Assembly (NCBI GenBank): GCA_014898415.1
Contig: RCTD01000002.1
Span: forward strand, 186,001-250,000
Length of the DNA stretch: 64,000 nt
Reading direction: 5' to 3'
Source of the DNA: Stromatinia cepivora
Taxonomy: Eukaryota > Ascomycota > Leotiomycetes > Helotiales > Sclerotiniaceae
The notes below the pieces were generated by a model that saw only the letters and a program-made list of their open reading frames with translations, made no database searches and had not been told where the DNA came from. The position numbers were made by a program, and so were the translations under genes. Shown piece by piece: positions 1 to 9,805 of the stretch (its first letter is position 1; each line of letters begins with the position of its first letter).

Positions 1-266
1 CAAAGGTGTTGCTTCCGAACTTAGATCTATCAGCACCCGTCGAATAAAGACTCAAGACTTGAGTTTTTTCTTCCTATAAACGAGAGGGTTGGCACTCTTA
101 TTACCTCATCGATATGAATCCTTACCTCGTCTGAGTATAAATCTTCATCTCCACTTTCAGCCTTCGGTTTCGTTTTGTTTGGAGACCCGTACTTTCTCTT
201 TTTGACAATTTTGATACCCTTCTCTTCACCCTCGTTTGGGCGATCTGTCTTGTCACAGCTTGCCAT
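1..266 (-). CDS. 5' end of a lysine-rich hypothetical protein (partial, runs off the left edge)
   Basis: I do not recognise this protein. The reading frame starts at an ATG on the minus strand at 266; a longer frame exists only with a TTG start. The first exon encodes 47 residues rich in Lys, Glu and Asp, with a basic KKRKYG stretch near residue 25 and an acidic GDEDLYSDE end. A GTAAGG donor begins at 125 (or GTAATA at 104). An acceptor ending CTAAG at 20 would keep the frame open to the window edge, whereas the nearer CTGATAG acceptor would meet a stop at once. The intron is predicted from these signals alone. The basic and acidic runs suggest a nuclear protein, but that is a guess. It is divergent from the coiled-coil gene at 722. 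Confidence 0.4.
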
Positions 267-721
267 TTCCAAACCGTTGACTTGACCAAAAAACTAGACC
301 GTTACGGCTAGGTGGAATTAATACAAAAGATTTTGAGCGGGGTAGATGAGTATGTACTGTGCCTTATCGATGGTGCCTGAAAAAAAGCATTTTTTTCTGG
401 TTGCACTTCGCTCGGAATTCTGCATATAACTCACAGTGACTCGATACTCAACTTTCATTTTGTTTATCAAAGCATAATGGCGCTGTAGATCTAAAAAGTA
501 ATTACCCGCGAACCCATGTTTACTTTTCTAGGCAGGCACCAACGTGATCCTTTAATCTTGTCTTTACCTTATTAATTCTGGGTAGAAGAATCTGTCGTCA
601 ATTTGAGGTGCCACGAACCTGTCAACAGACTCCTCCTTGCACGGAAAGGAAACCTGCTTGTGGGTATTGTGCGAGAGGTATCATATCATTCGGAAGACTA
701 CTTACTGAAGTCCAGACTTCG
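267..721. other. intergenic region between divergent genes
   Basis: This 455-bp stretch separates the minus-strand start at 266 from the plus-strand start at 722 and presumably holds both promoters. I see no open frame of note and no repeat or RNA gene. Confidence 0.5.
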
Positions 722-1269
722 ATGGCTGAGGCGAGAGGCAATTGTATCAACGCAAAGAAACGAGTAAGATAATTGATCTATGGAAATCTTTATACACAAC
801 ACTAAAAGGAAATAGGCGAACAGTGAGACATTGAGAGAGAGCCAACAAGATACTCCAGAGTGCTCCGCCCCATTGATTCGGCAAGCTAGTCCTGGGCTTG
901 AGGAGGTAAAGCGCAATGGCGATTTTGATTCAATGATCGATACAGAGACAGATGGTGCAGAAAAAGTCGAATGCATCTCTGAGGAGACAGACGACGAAGT
1001 AGAACAGGTTTTTCGTGATTGGGGTAGGCAAATTTGTGAGTTGAATCTCCTCTCGATATACACGACATGGTCATACTAATCATGGTGCAGCACAGGATCA
1101 GTTAAAGTTCCGATTTCGAGACGCTGTGAAGAGAAGTACTTTGAGAAAAATTGAGAGCTTGATCATCGAGAGTGAAGAGTTGAACCGTGAGGTACGGAGA
1201 CTTAGAGGGGCAATGGTTGATGTGCAGGTGCTTTTAAAGGAAGTTGAGAGTTGGCGGATTGGATGCTAG
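722..1269 (+). CDS. small coiled-coil protein, 146 aa, three exons
   Basis: The model is ATG 722-763, 816-1035 and 1091-1269. Introns are 52 and 55 nt, with GTAAGA/ATAG and GTGAGT/GCAG borders, and both junctions keep frame. The product is about 146 aa. The first half is acidic and looks disordered (residues about 15-80, rich in Glu, Asp and Ser). The second half has the Leu/Ile spacing and charge of a coiled coil (from about residue 95, around RKIESLIIESEELNREVRRL). I do not recognise the family; the form fits a small scaffold or complex subunit, which is inference. The next gene downstream on the same strand also encodes a coiled coil. The longest single open stretch begins with TTG, so the ATG start depends on the first intron. 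Confidence 0.6.
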
Positions 1270-1735
1270 GGACAAAGATGCTTAGCTAGAGGCTTGTAGA
1301 AACCTACTGAGAAGTATGCAGCGCGAAAGCATCCAAAATAGGATGGTGTAAAATCTATGTCTTTATGATAACGTAGGGCCAAAATACTATTTGTTACGCA
1401 ATATTGACCTAACAACTTGGCTGAATATCCGTTTGCATCAAAAATAAGCTGACTCATAATTCGTATTTGATTTCGCGGTCCAGATTGACCCTGAAGATCC
1501 ACCGTTGCACAAAGCTTAACTCGGCTCTCCTTGGCCGTTATTGATTGGTGTCCAAATCCTTCCATGCAGAGATCCGTAGGATTTTTTCAAAAACGCGAAA
1601 ACTAAGTACTTTCTTCTTCTCAGCCAAGCGCACGCGTTGTTGATTGTGATTTTAGAAAATTTTCTTAGGGATCGTTGTCTGTCATTATTTGAGGGGAGAT
1701 CATCTGCATGTCGCTACTTAGGCTAGAATTCTACA
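1270..1735. other. intergenic region
   Basis: About 466 bp between two same-strand genes, with no supportable coding frame. A 99-codon minus-strand frame here lacks an ATG start and looks random. The promoter of the gene starting at 1736 should lie here. Confidence 0.5.
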
Positions 1736-2790
1736 ATGTCCGAAATGGATTTGATGGGTGATATTCCAGAGGTACATGATGAGCCTCCATCTAAGAAGCA
1801 GAAGTTCACCGATATCAAACAAGATGACTTTGAGAATGTGAGTACCAAAGCCCTTTAGCCTGTTATTGAACTTATGGTACTAAAATTACCCCTCAGAAAT
1901 TAACCGTTCCCATTGCTCTCGAGCTTGGTGAAGAGTCTAGAGACCTTGAGCGTAAGCTATCAAGCCTTCAATGAGAGGAAAAAATCGCAAACTAAAAAGG
2001 GACCGCAGTCAAACTCTTGCATAAATGTCTCGCCTCATCCAAATGCGATATTGCTCAGCCCGCAAAATGCCAGTGTAGATGTTGTCTCTACACCCAGTAC
2101 GGACACGTGGTATTTGTACCACACGACGGTCATCAAGATGGGGCAGCGGGACCTGGCGGTAAATGCGCGGAATGTATCAATGTTGAGAGAACGGTTCGAG
2201 GACAATATGCAGGTATTTACACCGGGGTCTCATTATCAATTTTTGATGACTGACATACTACAGTGGAAATCTCAGACCACCTACCTCTCTCACCAGAAGT
2301 CCGACACGATCTCGCGTGTCATTTTCGAGTTTTTAGAGAGATTTTAAGTAAGATGTTTTCAACTGAGATTCAAGACCTGAGGAAGAGAATGGCGAAGGTG
2401 AAGATAGAAAGTATGCATACGCTACAGGAAGAGATGTTGAGACTGCAGGAGGAAGTGAAGACATCCGTTGGTCAGTTAGATGAGCTAGGAAAGGAGTTGG
2501 AGCGAACTTTCGAGACTATGGTCATGACTGGGGTAGATATATCGGGAGCGGAAAATGATTCGTCAAGCACATGCGAGGAAAATATGCCGACGCTTGTGCA
2601 TTTACGGAAGACAGATACCTCCAGAGCAGAGTTGCTGGAGGAAGAAATAAAGACATTGAAGACTGAAAATACCCGACTTGGAGAGAAGGTACAGCGGTTG
2701 GAGGAAGAAAGCATGGATGTCAACAAGTATGGTGTTCAGAGTGTTCCCATAAAATTCTTCACTTCAGACCGGAGATTAGATTCACAGTAA
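1736..2790 (+). CDS. coiled-coil protein, 295 aa, four-exon model
   Basis: The model is 1736-1837, 1897-1951, 2009-2212 and 2264-2790. Donors are GTGAGT, GTAAGC and GTATTT, acceptors all end CAG, and introns are 51-59 nt. Every junction keeps one frame, giving 295 residues. The N-terminus is acidic with a PPSKKQKF patch. The C-terminal half (from about residue 122) is a strong coiled coil with two blocks, one around RKRMAKVKIESMHTLQEEM and one around LLEEEIKTLKTENTRLGEKV. I do not recognise the family. The third exon is the weak point: this frame is unusually Cys-rich there (KCQCRCC), while the frame one base over is also open from 1913 to 2347 and looks at least as protein-like. A frameshift or a different splice pattern is therefore possible. 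Confidence 0.5.
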
Positions 2791-3019
2791 GGGTGTTACA
2801 TGTTACTCAATATTCAGGTAGAAAATAAACAATAGAATTGGATTTGCGGTTTTTGCAGCTTGCTTGGAAGGAATCGTTTATACTATCACAAAGTTTTGAA
2901 CTCTCATATTTCATCTCACAATATACCAATTCAGCGCAGTAAGAATAATGGTAAAAGCATCGATTATCCCAATGCACCTCAAACTATCCTCTGTACCTAA
3001 GCTATACCCAACAATATCT

Positions 3020-4102
3020 CTAACCCATTTTAGGATCCGCAACCTTCATAAAAAGATTCTTACCCTGTTCATTCTTCCCGGCCCAATAATACGGCCCCTG
3101 ACTCCGATCTTGCCAATGATGTTTATCCTTCACCACAAACATGCCACCCATCCCTTCAGCCAATAATAAATCCGTAATATAATGACTTCCCCCATCACAA
3201 ATATAACCATCGCTTCGACGAGACCATCCATAATTCTGCGGACATCCAGTATCCAATTTTCCGAGTTTGCCCAACGCCCATTCTTCTTGTGCTTCGCGCT
3301 CGGGTCCTTTCATATCGTTGATCGTGCTTTGTCGACTGGCCATTTGCATATCGGCCGGAGAGTGTAGGATACTTCGGACGCTAGGGAGATTTTCGAATTT
3401 CTTGGAGGGGTTGATAGTAGGGGCTTTGCTGGCTTCTCTTATGGTTGATATGGAGGATGGCATTTTGGATGGGTCTCGCTGGAGTAGTGTGGGTTGAGCA
3501 GATTGGCGCTGAGTGATGGTGGCGGTGTCGCGTTGGAGTAATGTCTTGTGATCAGAAGGGGACTGTAACATTATTGTTGGTTGACGGGAAACATCACGTC
3601 TAAGCTCTGTAGCACCGTTATTTGCACTCACGGAGGGTTCCCCATCTGGCATTCGAGAAGAAGTGGTATGATATTGGCTTGCGCCACGAGTTGATGTGTG
3701 AGGAAGTGGGGCTTGAGACGGACCTCTGAGAGTTGCGGCATGAGAAGGTCTGATAGATGGTTGATGAGATGGAGCTTGAGACGCACCTCTGAGCGTTGCA
3801 GCGTGAGACGGTTTAATTGTTGCTTGATTATACGGAGCCTGAGAGGCTCGTATGGATGATTGGTGGGGTGGAGTTTGAGAAGGTCTAACCGAAGGCTGAC
3901 GAGACTGACGAGACTGACTTGGTGCTTTAGAAGCGGCCCTTTGAGTCTGCTCATGAGAAGCACTAGTGGATGGGTAAAGCTGGCTTACACCACGTGCAGG
4001 TGCATCAGCAGGAGGTGCTTGTGATTCCCTGCCAAGGACTAAAGGCGTAGGATATAGTTGACTTACACCGCGACCGGGACTATTAGGTGCTTGAGAAGCC
4101 AT
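3020..4102 (-). CDS. Ser/Gln/Pro-rich repeat protein, 360 aa, unknown function
   Basis: A single-exon frame runs from an ATG at 4102 to a TGA-side end at 3020. The first 270 residues are low-complexity, rich in Ser, Gln, Pro, Arg and Ala, and built from a degenerate R(G/A)SQAP/SQLYP theme. One unit, SHAATLRGxSQAP, occurs twice at residues 99-111 and 120-132. This part is probably disordered. The last 90 residues differ in character and look folded: they hold WALGKLGKL, GWSRRSDGYICDGGSHYI and HHWQDRSQGPYYWAGKNEQG, with several Trp and two Cys. There is no signal peptide or membrane segment. I do not know the family. It shares a 550-bp upstream region with the divergent gene at 4652. The lack of internal stops despite the repeats shows it has escaped RIP. 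Confidence 0.75.
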   Translation of the reverse strand: MASQAPNSPGRGVSQLYPTPLVLGRESQAPPADAPARGVSQLYPSTSASHEQTQRAASKAPSQSRQSRQPSVRPSQTPPHQSSIRASQAPYNQATIKPSHAATLRGASQAPSHQPSIRPSHAATLRGPSQAPLPHTSTRGASQYHTTSSRMPDGEPSVSANNGATELRRDVSRQPTIMLQSPSDHKTLLQRDTATITQRQSAQPTLLQRDPSKMPSSISTIREASKAPTINPSKKFENLPSVRSILHSPADMQMASRQSTINDMKGPEREAQEEWALGKLGKLDTGCPQNYGWSRRSDGYICDGGSHYITDLLLAEGMGGMFVVKDKHHWQDRSQGPYYWAGKNEQGKNLFMKVADPKMG

Positions 4103-4651
4103 ATTAGGATAATTATAGATGGATGGTAAATATGAAGGAAAATGTAGGTTGAAAATTTGTTTTTTCGGGTTTGGGGAAGACTCAAGGGTTTATTTGGATG
4201 TTGGTTGGAGTATGAAAGATGGATGGTAAATGGGGACATGAAAGCTCTTTTATAAAGGCGAGGAAGTTCTGTTAGGGCCCAGTTTCATTATGATTAACTT
4301 TTAGAGATACAATTCGGTATTACTTATAATGTGAATGTGTTCATTTTGAGAACTTTCTCGCTTTACATTATTTTGGCATTCTGCGAATCACTGGAGAGAA
4401 TCATCTGAAGTATTTCGGATAAAGATTATTCACCATAGAAATTTCTCCATAAACGACAACTCCAGCTTAAAGTCGAAAAGAGCGAATCCTTATCCTTATC
4501 AAATTCTATACAAACAAAATAAAGAACCTTACCACGAGGCAAACGCAGTGTCGCAAAAATCTTTACCTTGCTCAACTATATCAACTCCCTAACCACCTTA
4601 AAGCAACACACCTCCCAAAACAACTTACAGTCCACCCATCCCACATTCAAC
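4103..4651. promoter_or_regulatory. shared upstream region of two divergent genes
   Basis: This 549-bp stretch lies between two start codons facing away from each other. On the right side the 150 bases before 4652 are rich in C and A (CAACTATATCAACTCCC, CACCTCCC), typical of fungal 5' leaders. No specific operator is visible. Confidence 0.4.
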
Positions 4652-5200
4652 ATGGACGACGTCATATACAACAAAAATGACGATACAAACATCGCCATGG
4701 TCGTAAATGCAACACTTATCGACACCTACAACGGCGAAGATATAACCATCCACCAAGGCCAACCATGGGCCTACAAATTCGAAGTTCCCCACTGGCCAGA
4801 CGGCGAGAACATTTTACTCGGACGCGGCGAAGCTGAACTCGAAATCGGCATGGGATACATGTTACATGGACATCTCTCCATCAACGAAGGCAAAGATTGG
4901 ACGCGTACTGCGTTTGAAGTCGATGATGCGGTAGAATTATGCAGTGCTGCCAGAACGGAAGATCGATGCCCGGAATTTCGTCTTGCGGGTTTGGTGCTTG
5001 AGGCTAAGGATAAATGGATTACTTTGGGTTGGGAGAGAAATGATGATGATGTGGGGAATTTTGCGTGGGTTTATGTGAAGATTCACTGGGAGGCTGCTGA
5101 TGAGGATATGCTGTTTAAACAGTATTATGTGGAGGGTTATATGAATGGGTATGATCGCATGAAGGATTGGGTTGCGACTTTTTTCACTATTGCTCCTTAA
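4652..5200 (+). CDS. hypothetical protein, 182 aa
   Basis: The frame opens upstream of any ATG; the first ATG is at 4652 in the context AACATGGAC, giving 182 residues without an intron. The protein is acidic and aromatic, with many Trp, Gly and Asp residues spread evenly (for example GQPWAYKFEVPHWPDG, KWITLGWERN, VYVKIHWEA). It has no signal peptide or membrane segment, and the even pattern of short hydrophobic strands suggests a beta-rich soluble fold. I do not recognise a family. It is divergent from the repeat protein at 3020-4102. Codon use and composition match the neighbouring genes, so it is probably a real gene. Confidence 0.7.
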   Translation: MDDVIYNKNDDTNIAMVVNATLIDTYNGEDITIHQGQPWAYKFEVPHWPDGENILLGRGEAELEIGMGYMLHGHLSINEGKDWTRTAFEVDDAVELCSAARTEDRCPEFRLAGLVLEAKDKWITLGWERNDDDVGNFAWVYVKIHWEAADEDMLFKQYYVEGYMNGYDRMKDWVATFFTIAP

Positions 5201-5348
5201 TTTTTAATGGGAAAGGAGTTGGGATGATTTCAGCCTGGCATAGCTTCCATCAGGACGTCTTGTGGTGGTTTGACACTGCACTAGCACACAAATTGCATTT
5301 TTGCGTTGGATTAAGCGGATAGATTCATTCGCTTCAGCGACTTTTTAG

Positions 5349-5656
5349 CAACCTCCACGACCGGAAATATAGTGACTAATGGAACAATCACTTCCAAAGA
5401 AATTAAAGGTTACTTGAAATCCATATGCCCCTCATACTTCGGTAGCGCGAGCTATGCTACACCCAATATCGTCCATCTCAACATGACTACAGAAGCCGAA
5501 CTCAACCTGTGTGTTGTAGGTTGTTTGGATGATTCAGTATATAATGGAGATGATTTGACTGCCGATTGTAAGAGTTCTGGTCCGGACTTATCGTACACTA
5601 AACGAAATCATATCAAAATTGATGATTTTTCAATTTTTCAGATCTTTGTTGTTTAA
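5349..5656 (+). pseudogene. gene fragment cut off by an AT-rich island
   Basis: An open frame of about 100 codons follows a TTTTTAG acceptor-like site at 5348 and ends at 5656. It has no ATG near its start. The middle looks like real protein, with KEIKGYLKSICPSYFG and LNLCVVGCLDD. The Cys spacing (C, then CVVGC, then C) recalls a small secreted protein, but I cannot name a family. The last residues are low-complexity (DDFSIFQIFVV) and the sequence turns AT-rich exactly there. The likely reading is an internal exon of a gene whose 3' part was replaced by degenerate DNA. A first exon was not found upstream. Confidence 0.35.
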
Positions 5657-5985
5657 ATGAAAAATTAAAATAATTCATCAAAATTTATATTTATATAAAG
5701 ATAATCAATTGAGATTTATTAAAAATTAAATAAATTTTTTTTATATATTTTTGTTTTGAAATTATATATATTCAAAATTAAAAAAACAAAAAAATTCCCA
5801 AAAAAATTCGTTTATTTTATATAAGAAAAACGTTATATATTCGAAATTTTGAAAAATTTGAATTTTAAATTAATATAATTTTTAAATAAAAATTTTAAAA
5901 AATAAATTATAAAATTTCAAATATTTTTATTTAATATCGAAAAAGTAATTCGATATTTAATTTTGTATGAGAAAATATGGTTTTT
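5657..5985. repeat. AT-rich island, probably a RIP-degraded repeat fragment
   Basis: About 330 bp composed almost wholly of A and T, with many TTTAAA/TATATA runs and stops in all frames, bounded sharply by normal sequence on both sides. Composition matches the transposon block at 26-60 kb. No LTR or inverted repeat could be identified. Confidence 0.5.
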
Positions 5986-6848
5986 GTAGGGATTTTGTTA
6001 CGAATTCGAATGGTGTGTGGTGAGCTTGGATCAGAACTCTTGAAATTATGTAAATACTTTATCAGATTTGATTCTAAACTCTATGGCTACCAGATAGGGC
6101 AAAGAAATAGTATACCTCTGAGTTCTCACTAGTGACTATGATATTATTTCTGTGGAATGCAGGAAACTGTCATCATAATCCATCTAACTATTTACCTGAC
6201 TTAATATTTAACTAGTTGAGTAAGTAGGAGTAAGATGGCTTTAATTCCTAAGCACTATGAAGGAACGCTCTAAAACGAGAAGCTAGGCTTCCATCTATCT
6301 AAAATAGCTAAAATCTACTAATGGAGGAAAGAGTGCTCTATAAGCACTGACAAGTTGGTAGGGATGACTCGAAGTTGCCGATGAGGTATATAGTAAGGAG
6401 GTGAGGCACCGGGGGTAAGAAGTGGTTATCACTAGAGATGTCCATTATGATCCACCAGGCTCGATGAAATTAATGGAAATATAAAGCCGATGTATTGCAT
6501 CCGGACACATAGCTCATCGTTTCTAAATCACTAGATGAGACAGCAGCCCATGTGCGAACGAACATTAAGCTTCACGGGATGCAGTCGTGGAAAATTGAAC
6601 TTCGCGAAAAAGACATCGCATTTGAAATATATGTACGCTGAGTTGATTCCATTTATCAAGGGGTCCACCTGAACATGCTGTTAAGCTCAAGCCTTCGAGC
6701 CAGACCATCTAATACAAATACAAAACAAATGCCAAATACCCAACGCCTACCGCCATATGCAATTTTTATACAATCTATACAAACCAGCGACTACTATCGC
6801 CGTCCAGTGATGGAAGCATACAAATCAAACATCCGTGTCTATGCTCAT
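5986..6848. other. intergenic region, nothing recognised
   Basis: About 860 bp of normal composition. An 82-codon plus-strand frame at 6675-6923 has an ATG but overlaps the 3' end of the LRR gene and has no protein-like features, so I do not call it. The stretch should hold the terminator of the minus-strand LRR gene. Confidence 0.4.
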
Positions 6849-8567
6849 CTAATTTTCGACATTTTCATCTTCGCCAGGGGACGGTTGAGGCAAGCCATCG
6901 GGAAAAACTGGTGGCAGACATAACCAACTGCAGCCCCTTCGAATCAAGGGCACTAACTTCTCGATAGTATCCCTCTCATTCTCTACACGTGGGCCTGCAG
7001 CATTGTTCACTGCATCCAACCGATCTTTTTTGGATACCTTTTCAATCTCCCACCATTCTATCCATTCCGTTCGCGGAACGACGAAACTGCAGTCACAGAT
7101 AGTACATAGTGTAGGCCCAGAATAATTAACGTTTTCCGCTCTTTGAAGTAAGGAAGGGATGCGAGGCGGAATATATTCCAGATAAGATTCGAGACGTGGA
7201 AATTCAGGGCTTCGAATGCAAGACTGCAAAGCTTTTTCGATCAAGCTCTGAACGCGTGATTGGACCGCAGGAGGCATCGGGATATCATCTAGATTTGCAA
7301 CGGGCAATTGGACGTGCATTCCAACACCTTTCCATTGAGGATCTGAGGGAAACATAGGCCCTTTTATACACTGTCCAAACGAATTAAGAAATCTGACTTC
7401 TGTTCTGCATTGATAGGCTAAGGAACATTTCTCGCCTGAGATTGGTCTTCTTGAAAGCGGGGCACGTTGATGCCACTGGTGGGTTATATGACCGGGTATG
7501 TTGGGATTTCCATGTAAAGATACAACGTATTCTGGAGGGGGAAATGGTGGATTCATCAATGGCAATGGCCGTTTGCGTTGGAGATCAATCTCAAAGTGTG
7601 TTGCGCCATTCTCAGTGCTCTTAGGTCTTGCTATCGGCAGGTAGAATGGATTCGGATGTAATTGAAAGTCATATAATGTTCCTCCCCCGACAAGAAGATC
7701 AAGAATCTCATAAGGGAGACATCCCAACTTGTTATAAGCAATATTCAAGTCCTCTAAAAGTTTCAATTTTCCAATGCCGGGTGGTATCTCCTGTAAATCG
7801 TTACCTCGTAAACTCAGGAAAACTAATCGGTTTAGGTTGAATAACTCTGCAGGAAGTTTGGTGAGATCGTTTCCCGAGAGGATGATCCTTAGAGAGGGCT
7901 CGAAACCGTCATAAACATGAGCGGTTGTATCATTGAAAGCGGAGTGAGTACGCGCGGTTTTGACAAAACTTTTCAAAGGACGTATCGTAGAGTTTTCAAG
8001 ATGATCAAGTGCCATGAGGCTAATTATGGTTAGCTTAAACAGCCAATGCAAGATAATCTCCACCTACGATAAATCGATATACTCTTCTCCATCTTCAAGG
8101 CATTTCTCAATCTTCCTTTGTGCATGAATATCCCTTGGAGTGCTGATAATGATTCTAGATTTGAGTGGTGATGGCACAGGAACATGATTCGCTGGCGATA
8201 CCTTCTTTCCCTTATCCATCTCTACGTCTTCAACGTCCGTACCATCACTACCCATAAATACTCCGCTATCAACCTTTTTACTGAACGTTCTTTTGTTTCT
8301 TATTGGAACTTTGCGATCTAAAGGTTCATCCTCAAGGGCAGAATCGGAAGCTAGTTGTTGATCAAACCATGGACCTCTAAATCTTTGCTTTCGTCGCTTC
8401 TGTGTGTATTTTTCTACTGAAGGGTCATCGTCGCTAGAAAATATTGGAGGATCGCTTGAATCAGGGTGAGGTGAATCGCGGACGCGTTTTCGCGACAAGC
8501 TTGTTTTGGCAAAGGTAGAAGATGTATTGTCTCTTATCAATCGTGGCAAAGAAAGTTCGTCTGCCAT
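6849..8567 (-). CDS. leucine-rich-repeat protein with Cys-rich C-terminal region, 556 aa
   Basis: Two exons, 8567-8068 and 8019-6849, are joined by a 48-nt intron with a GTAGGT donor, a GCTAAC branch point and a TTAG acceptor. The ATG is at 8567; a TTG two codons upstream is not needed. The N-terminal 165 residues are polar with nuclear-type basic clusters (LSRKRVRDS, KRRKQRFR). Residues about 209-285 carry three leucine-rich repeats (LRIILSGNDLTKLPAELF, LVFLSLRGNDLQEIP, LEDLNIAYNKLGCLP). A Pro-rich middle follows. Near the end CTICDC (Cys 472, 475, 477) and Cys 530/534 could bind zinc. LRRs serve protein binding, and the basic clusters suggest a nuclear location; both statements are inference. 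I cannot give a gene name. It appears intact. Confidence 0.85.
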
Positions 8568-9409
8568 TGTCAATAAGTATAAATGACTACCTGAGCCGCA
8601 CCTTCCTTATGTAAATTGATGACTGAGATATCCAAACCCAAATGAATTCGATTGAAAATGGATAAATCCCGAATGTTCTACACTGGGCACAAGTTGTCGC
8701 GAAGCATTGACCGAGGTTGTTAAGATAGACTAGCGGCCGCCCGCCCATTCACGCGTTGGCGCGTTTTTTGGGTTCTGCCCCGCAATTATTCTCCTTAGTG
8801 TAATCAGATAAGAACGACACACGGATCGATAAGAAATGGCACGGACTTCACTTCAATTCAATTTACTTCATTCTTCAGTCGTCATTTCACTTCCTTCAGA
8901 ACTCCAACTTCTCAAATCATTCATCACTCTTTTTACTTAAGAACATTCAACATTTTGTTGTTATTACTCGAATACCATCATCCACACCTTCAGTATATCA
9001 TTTATCTATACAATTTATACTTGGTCAACTTTGGTTACCAACCAGGCCAGATCATGTCATGAGTGCTAAATGGTCACATGCATGACGTATCACATTACTT
9101 AAGTGTGCTAACCACAATAAATACTCCTTCACTTGTTGTTACAATATTCAACTAAACCATATTCATTATTCAACATCTTGCTACTCTTGGACATCTACCA
9201 TACAAAGACCATACAATCACGAAGGGTTGGTTGAGTGCGACATACATTTATTGGATGAACTACCTTTATTTTGCAACTCCGCGCTCAGATTGACTTTGAG
9301 ACTCATTCGCGAACGTTATCATCTTACTGAAGTATCACCTCAAGAGAGACATTTACGAGATCATTTACAATCATTTACAAACACCCTGCGACGCCCAAAT
9401 AGCGACAAT
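8568..9409. promoter_or_regulatory. long upstream region between two divergent genes
   Basis: 842 bp between the LRR gene start (minus) and the small Cys/His protein start (plus). It contains one GC-rich knot around 8735-8770 in otherwise AT-leaning DNA. The 9120-9400 part is probably the long 5' leader of the plus-strand gene; an in-frame TTG there gives no credible protein. Confidence 0.4.
8751..8763. promoter_or_regulatory. ACGCGT + TTGGCGCG, MBF/E2F-like site
   Basis: ACGCGT at 8751-8756 runs directly into TTGGCGCG at 8756-8763. In fungi ACGCGT is the MCB element bound by Mbp1/Swi6-type factors, and TTGGCGC resembles an E2F-class site. It lies about 185 bp upstream of the LRR gene. That the site is used, and by which gene, is inference. 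Confidence 0.35.
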
Positions 9410-9805
9410 ATGTGCACTACAAACTTTTCCACCTATGTCAACTGCCATCATCGTCCTTTCCAGCGAACGAGATGTGCCCTATATACACAAGATCATCGAA
9501 CCTGTACGGGTAAAGTCGAAGTGTATACTGAAGGAGGTTTTGTCTGTCCAGCATGTTTCGATAAGATTGTCTGGGTTCGATCCAACGGTGAATGGGAGAC
9601 GATAGAAACACCAGACGGTGACCTAGCAAAAGATGACTGGGAACATGTTGAGAGAGTTGGATACGATTGGAAAGAAGATAACAAATCCAAAGATCTGAAG
9701 GTTGGTGTCGAGGGCAACAACCGCGATGCACTCGCCGTGAAAGAAGGCACAAAACAAGCAAACGATAGACTGGGTGTGGAACCGAGAAAATCATCTTGGG
9801 AGTGA
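9410..9805 (+). CDS. small Cys/His-rich protein, 131 aa
   Basis: The first ATG of the frame is at 9410 and the product has 131 residues. The N-terminal 50 residues hold Cys 2, 12, 22, 32, 46 and 49 plus His 13-14, ending in a CPAC pair, which looks like a small zinc-binding fold. The C-terminal 70 residues are charged and probably disordered. The opening MCTTNFSTYVNC belongs to a type of small protein common in filamentous ascomycetes whose function is unknown to me. There is no signal peptide. The long upstream leader (from about 9120) contains no competing ATG in this frame. Confidence 0.65.
   Translation: MCTTNFSTYVNCHHRPFQRTRCALYTQDHRTCTGKVEVYTEGGFVCPACFDKIVWVRSNGEWETIETPDGDLAKDDWEHVERVGYDWKEDNKSKDLKVGVEGNNRDALAVKEGTKQANDRLGVEPRKSSWE

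Noticed and set aside
9575..9590. GGTTCGATCC, resembling a tRNA B box
   Set aside because: It lies inside the coding frame of the Cys/His protein, and no A box or cloverleaf can be formed around it.
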